A stretch of DNA of 64,000 bases, taken from positions 38,984 to 102,983 of the forward strand of contig JAFUVQ010000005.1 in NCBI GenBank assembly GCA_017477505.1. The letters are read 5' to 3'. The notes beneath the pieces were generated by a model that had not been told where the DNA came from, ran no database searches, and saw only the letters and a list, made by a program, of their open reading frames with translations. The stretch is from Eubacterium sp. Its GTDB lineage: Bacteria > Bacillota > Clostridia > Lachnospirales > Lachnospiraceae. This document shows, piece by piece, positions 60,589 through 64,000 of the stretch (position 1 is its first letter; every line of letters begins with the position of its first letter). The position numbers and the translations under genes were made by a program.

Positions 60589-62523
60589 ATGAAAGCTAAA
60601 AAACTGATATCTATTCTTTTAGTCCTAATGGTTATTGCAACAACCGTTTTTGCTCCCTCTACGGCATATGGTTCCGAAGTGGCATCAGGAACAAGTGGGG
60701 ATAACAGAACAGTTAGAAACGTCCCCTCAGATAGCACTGCGGATGCCGTAACATATGACACTGCAAAGTTTTCAAATGATTACATTAAGACTCCGAATAC
60801 TGATGCCAGCTTTTTCGTCAATACTGCGTCACAGAAGGCCTATAGAGTTCCTGCTTCAACAGGTACCTTTACGGGCCAGACTTCAAGTGACATTTCAGCC
60901 GGGATGTTGAGAGATGTTTTTGGAATCAGTGAGACATTCGGCGCAGGATATAATTTTACTTATGATGATGCCGGATATCTTTCAATTTATAAGAATGTTG
61001 AAATTCAGAGTACAAAAGGCACAGTAGATCAGATTTACAGCCAGCTTGAAAAGTTTGCTGACGGAAATAACAATAAACTAATTCAAGCACTTGAGCCTTA
61101 TAAAAATTCAAATTCACTTAATACTCTTGAGTATGAGTATACAAATGGACAGATTACTATAATGCAGCCCGGAATAGAGCCTGCTGACGGCAATAATTCA
61201 TTTAACATGGATTTTACTCCTGATGATATAGGTGCATTTACCTCTCTTGCTGATGGTATAAAGCTCCCGACAAATCTTAACTGGGGTACAAATGATGCAC
61301 TTGCTCTTTCATATGAGAAAATAAGCGATATCGCAAATGATAGTAATGGCACCTACACAGACAATGAAAAGGCTCTTGCGCAGAAAATTCTGGATCAGGT
61401 AGGTGCAATCTTTTCTGATAGAACAACTAATCTTCCGGGAATAACAAGTGATGATTTAGCTGATCTCAAGATAAGAGTTATTGATATTAACGGAACGCCG
61501 GGAATTGACATTATTTATCCTTCAACTAAGCCTATTAAGAAGCCGTTCCCTGATGCAAGTGCATCATCACCTACAATTTATGGGAATAAGCCTGTTGCGA
61601 AGGCACATTATAAGGACACAGATTATAAATCTGAGACACCTAAGTATGTATTCACCAGTTTGAACACATATGGACTTTCCTATTGTCTTCCCGAAAACAG
61701 TCTTGAATGGGTTGTAACGAAAAGCACTGTAAATACGGACCTCCTCAAAACCGTATTCCCTGCGGCGAATGAAGACATCTTAACGCTTCTTGCGGAGATG
61801 GATCTTAATCCGGACAGAACATACAAGATAACCATCAACTCATCCGGTTATCTTCAGATTACGCACAATGAACTGATCCGGGTATATGAAATCAAATGGG
61901 TTATGGATAACGGCAATCTGATCGAAACCACTTCCGTAAAGGAGGGTGAGGTACCCAAATATACCGGGAAAACGCCCGTAAAGGAAGCTGATCAGCAGTA
62001 TACGTACACATTTGACGGTTGGACACCCAAAATAACCGCCGCTACAGATGACACGGAATACAAGGCTGTTTTCCTGGCAAAGAAAAATACATACAGCATA
62101 GTTTCCCCAAGCACAAATTCCGGCGGTTTAACGTGGAAGAAAGGCAGCGGCAAGGAAATAACAATCACTGTCAAACAGGACGGCGATATCGACAGATCGT
62201 TTGAGGACTTCACCGGTGTAAGAATGAACGGAAACTTGCTCGAAAGAGATAAGGATTATAAAGCGAGCAAGGGCAGTACCGTAATCACCGTTTCACCTAA
62301 TGCACTTGAAAGGCTCCCGGTCGGCGAGAATACGCTTACGGTTCAATTCGCATACGGAGAAGTTTCCGTACAGATTAATATCCTGAAAGCGGATAAGACC
62401 GTTAACGATTCTCCTCGCACCGGCGATCCGGTATCACCGTTTACGTTGATGTTCATCATGACAATATCCACAGCATCAATCGCAATGATCATTGTCAGGA
62501 GAAAAAGAAAAGCAGTTCAGTAA
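60589..62523 (+). CDS. Secreted, wall-anchored surface protein with InlB-like repeat module
   Basis: A 644-aa exported protein. The signal peptide (KKLISILLVLMVIATTVFA, cleavage near AYG-SE) is followed by a Ser/Thr/Asn-rich region of unknown fold (~35-430). A module near 440-510 contains YTFDGWTPKITAATDDTEYKA, like the Listeria-Bacteroides (InlB B-type) repeat, then a beta domain (~515-600). The C-terminus has a sorting signal: SPRTGD (608-613), hydrophobic helix, RRKRK. A GGAGG precedes the ATG. It has no catalytic motif. An adhesin or ligand-binding role is likely by architecture only. The 271 bp before it hold the right repeat and no other clear gene. Confidence 0.82.
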   Translation: MKAKKLISILLVLMVIATTVFAPSTAYGSEVASGTSGDNRTVRNVPSDSTADAVTYDTAKFSNDYIKTPNTDASFFVNTASQKAYRVPASTGTFTGQTSSDISAGMLRDVFGISETFGAGYNFTYDDAGYLSIYKNVEIQSTKGTVDQIYSQLEKFADGNNNKLIQALEPYKNSNSLNTLEYEYTNGQITIMQPGIEPADGNNSFNMDFTPDDIGAFTSLADGIKLPTNLNWGTNDALALSYEKISDIANDSNGTYTDNEKALAQKILDQVGAIFSDRTTNLPGITSDDLADLKIRVIDINGTPGIDIIYPSTKPIKKPFPDASASSPTIYGNKPVAKAHYKDTDYKSETPKYVFTSLNTYGLSYCLPENSLEWVVTKSTVNTDLLKTVFPAANEDILTLLAEMDLNPDRTYKITINSSGYLQITHNELIRVYEIKWVMDNGNLIETTSVKEGEVPKYTGKTPVKEADQQYTYTFDGWTPKITAATDDTEYKAVFLAKKNTYSIVSPSTNSGGLTWKKGSGKEITITVKQDGDIDRSFEDFTGVRMNGNLLERDKDYKASKGSTVITVSPNALERLPVGENTLTVQFAYGEVSVQINILKADKTVNDSPRTGDPVSPFTLMFIMTISTASIAMIIVRRKRKAVQ

Positions 62524-62571
62524 AATGATGCGAATGACATCATAGAAAAAAGACTAAGTATCCAAAAAAGG

Positions 62572-62607
62572 CCTGATTCATAAATGAAATATGAATCAGG
62601 TTTTTTT
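62572..62607 (+). terminator. Rho-independent terminator after the surface-protein gene
   Basis: 10-bp stem CCTGATTCAT / ATGAATCAGG with a 9-nt loop and seven T. Confidence 0.95.
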
Positions 62608-62618
62608 ATTCATTGACT

Positions 62619-62664
62619 TTGAATAGGTAATATGTTACCATTATAAAAAAGTAATATATTACCT
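62619..62664 (+). promoter_or_regulatory. Promoter with two MarR-type operators
   Basis: -35 TTGAAT (62619-62624), 17-bp spacer and -10 TATAAA (62642-62647). Two inverted repeats overlie it: GGTAATATGTTACC (62626-62639) in the spacer and GTAATATATTAC (62651-62662) just after the -10. A repressor bound to either would block RNA polymerase. The next gene encodes a MarR-family protein, so autorepression is likely. Confidence 0.8.
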
Positions 62665-62682
62665 TTATTTGGAGGGCGTTTT

Positions 62683-63156
62683 ATGAATTTAGAAGATGTT
62701 ATTAAAAATGGTAAAGTGGATTTTTCCGGGATTCCAGCCAATTATTATCTGATCGGGCTTCTCAGTGCTTTCGAAAATAGATTTCAGGCTATGGCGGATA
62801 GTACGATGCAGGAGATTAGCTGGAAGCAGTTCTTTGCAATCATCTGTATCAACATGTGTACCGAGCCACCAACACTGAAGGAACTTTCAGATATTCTTGG
62901 AAGCTCGCATCAGAATGTGAAACAAATTCTTCTAAAACTTGAGAAAAAGGAGTTTATAAAGTTTGAACAGGATGATACTGATAAGAGAAAGCAGAGGATT
63001 ATATTAACAGATACATGTAGAGACTTCTGTAACAAAAATGACTCTATGAGTCAAGGTGTTATGATGAAGATGTTTGAAGGAATTCCAGAGAAGGACATTA
63101 ATACAACTATCCAAACGATTATTGCAATTGAAAAGAATTTAAGAGGAGCGATTTAA
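62683..63156 (+). CDS. MarR-family transcriptional regulator
   Basis: Winged-helix regulator (157 aa). The helix-turn-helix reads TLKELSDILGSSHQNVKQILLKLEKKEF, with the wing DDTDKRKQRIILTD. Dimerisation helices lie at both ends. GGAGGG lies 8 nt before the ATG. The last base of its stop codon is the first base of the flavodoxin start (ATGA-type overlap reversed as TAATG), so the two are translated together. The palindromes in its promoter are probable own operators. The signal may be oxidative or phenolic as in many MarR-oxidoreductase pairs (inference). Confidence 0.93.
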   Translation: MNLEDVIKNGKVDFSGIPANYYLIGLLSAFENRFQAMADSTMQEISWKQFFAIICINMCTEPPTLKELSDILGSSHQNVKQILLKLEKKEFIKFEQDDTDKRKQRIILTDTCRDFCNKNDSMSQGVMMKMFEGIPEKDINTTIQTIIAIEKNLRGAI

Positions 63157-63692
63157 TGAGTGGGATAATTTTATATAAATCCAAATATGGTGCAACAAAA
63201 CAGTATGCTGAGTGGATCGCAGAAGAAACGGGTTTTTCATGTTTCCAGATTGATAAAGTTGATATAAATGAGGTTGCACGGAAAGATGTGATCATACTTG
63301 GGGGCGGTGTATATGCATCTGGTATTGCATGTATTCCTTTTCTTAAAAAAAATATTGGTAAGTTAAAAGAAAAAAAGATAATCGTTTATGCATGTGGCGC
63401 TTCTCCATTTGAAGAGAGTGCAGTAGAAACTGTAAGACAGCACAATTTCAAGGGTAATCTCAATGGAATAGAATTCTTTTACTGCAGAGGATCATTTGAT
63501 ATGAAATCGATGACATTTGCGGACAGAACGCTCTGCAAGATGCTCAGAAAAGCTGTCGAGAAAAAGAATCCTTCAGAATATGAAATTTGGGAGCAGGCAC
63601 TTATGGCTTGTAAGGAAGATGAGAGAGGCGATTGGGTAGATAGGTCATATATTGAGCCGATAGTAAAGGCGACTATGGCGGGTAATCTCTAA
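63156..63692 (+). CDS. Flavodoxin-domain protein (HemG/protoporphyrinogen-oxidase-like)
   Basis: FMN-binding flavodoxin (178 aa). The phosphate-binding loop is YKSKYGATKQYAEWI at the N-terminus, followed by VIILGGGVYASGI and VYACGASPF for the isoalloxazine loops, and a helical C-terminus. It belongs to the flavodoxin_5 type that includes HemG. It likely carries electrons for a stress or reductive reaction. It is translationally coupled to the MarR gene and shares its regulated promoter. Confidence 0.9.
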   Translation: MSGIILYKSKYGATKQYAEWIAEETGFSCFQIDKVDINEVARKDVIILGGGVYASGIACIPFLKKNIGKLKEKKIIVYACGASPFEESAVETVRQHNFKGNLNGIEFFYCRGSFDMKSMTFADRTLCKMLRKAVEKKNPSEYEIWEQALMACKEDERGDWVDRSYIEPIVKATMAGNL

Positions 63693-63952
63693 TAAAAAAT
63701 TTTGGTTCTGTTGACAGTGTAAAAAGGAGTATACTGAACCTGTATCGCGATGATATTATGAAGATTAATGCAAAATACAGATCATAGTGAATTGTGGAAC
63801 AACAAGAAGGTTTTTATAATCGCAACGATGGGGCTTTTCAGCGGCGCTTACTCTTCTTGTGTAAATGATACTATAAAAATGTCGTAAAAGTGGAAAATAA
63901 AAATGTAGGTTTCCACTAAGAGTGATATCCTTTTCCGTGGAGGTAAAAAACC
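63693..63952 (+). other. Intergenic region with remnant frame and hairpin before the last gene
   Basis: No complete gene is seen. A TTGACA (63711-63716) is followed by a 9-codon frame from ATG 63760 (MKINAKYRS-stop) that looks like a truncated gene start. An 8-bp stem AGTGGAAA (63889-63896) / TTTCCACT (63910-63917) stands 36 bp before the next ATG. Loss of a gene start followed by a hairpin and a new ORF could mark the left end of an inserted element, but no terminal repeat can be verified. Confidence 0.3.
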
Positions 63953-64000
63953 ATGGAACAGACACTTATCACTCAACTAAAAATTCTTAAATTGAGCAAT
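63953..64000 (+). CDS. N-terminal 16 codons of a gene cut by the window edge
   Basis: ATG preceded by GTGGAGG at ~9-nt spacing; the frame stays open to the window end (MEQTLITQLKILKLSN). The short pattern recalls the start of TnpB-type (IS605/IS607) proteins, and a hairpin lies upstream as at such element ends, but 16 residues are far too few to decide. Confidence 0.45.
   Translation, partial: MEQTLITQLKILKLSN

Noticed and set aside
56871-64000. Prophage or complete integrative element
   Set aside because: No integrase, portal, terminase, relaxase or replication gene is seen; only a small cargo-like islet can be supported.

Overview
The window looks like a stretch of a Lachnospiraceae (Clostridia) chromosome, roughly of the Butyrivibrio/Roseburia/Lachnospira type. 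The signs are moderate GC, strong AGGAGG ribosome binding sites, clostridial synteny (gdpP-rplI-dnaB; ftsE-ftsX-M23 peptidase-ctp), a full L-rhamnose utilisation operon, (S)PxTGD-type wall-sorting signals, and a large/actin-like/TPR gene cassette that I recall mainly from Lachnospiraceae. The genus is inference. No rRNA, tRNA, CRISPR array, integrase or complete insertion sequence was seen.

Layout. 1-8.1 kb is core: the end of an ECF transporter T gene, truA, a STAS-kinase fusion, a MoxR/DUF58/transglutaminase membrane operon, and rplM-rpsI behind a strong promoter and long leader. 8.2-23.2 kb is a carbohydrate island: a lone solute-binding lipoprotein, an AraC-type regulator on the minus strand, then one long operon. 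That operon holds an Rbs-type ABC importer (ATPase, permease, binding protein, permease), a cytosolic GH3 enzyme, a GH78-like/beta-phosphoglucomutase fusion, and rhaB, rhaA and rhaD. The lone binding-protein gene and the operon share a promoter architecture, which suggests one regulator controls both. 23.3-31.7 kb holds a prepilin peptidase, a two-component system, and an ABC export operon with two permeases, one ATPase and a CARDB-like membrane protein. 31.7-41.7 kb holds a HisC-like aminotransferase, the three-gene cassette (1277-residue protein, actin/Hsp70-fold-like protein, TPR-like protein) and valS. 41.7-45.6 kb is gdpP-rplI-dnaB. 45.6-47.6 kb (minus strand) holds an SDR reductase followed by a CARF-nuclease of the DUF1887/Card1 type, with no CRISPR locus nearby. 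47.7-56.8 kb holds a LytR_C protein, an MsmK-type ATPase, a CdaR-like regulator, ftsEX, a murein hydrolase activator, a C-terminal protease and guaA.

Right accessory end. The 3' end of guaA (last five codons, stop and terminator) recurs about 3.5 kb downstream as a 66-bp direct repeat. It has 62/66 identity, and all four differences are synonymous changes in the guaA tail. The repeats bracket an islet with an orphan Cas2-like gene lacking the usual catalytic Asp, a large wall-anchored lipase-like protein and a mini-ORF, but no recombinase. Beyond it are a second wall-anchored protein, a MarR regulator with two clear operators, a flavodoxin, and the first 16 codons of a gene cut by the window edge.

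The best candidates for something undescribed are the three-gene cassette upstream of valS, the CRISPR-less CARF nuclease, the orphan Cas2-like gene in the guaA islet, and the glycosidase-like/phosphoglucomutase fusion in the rhamnose operon.
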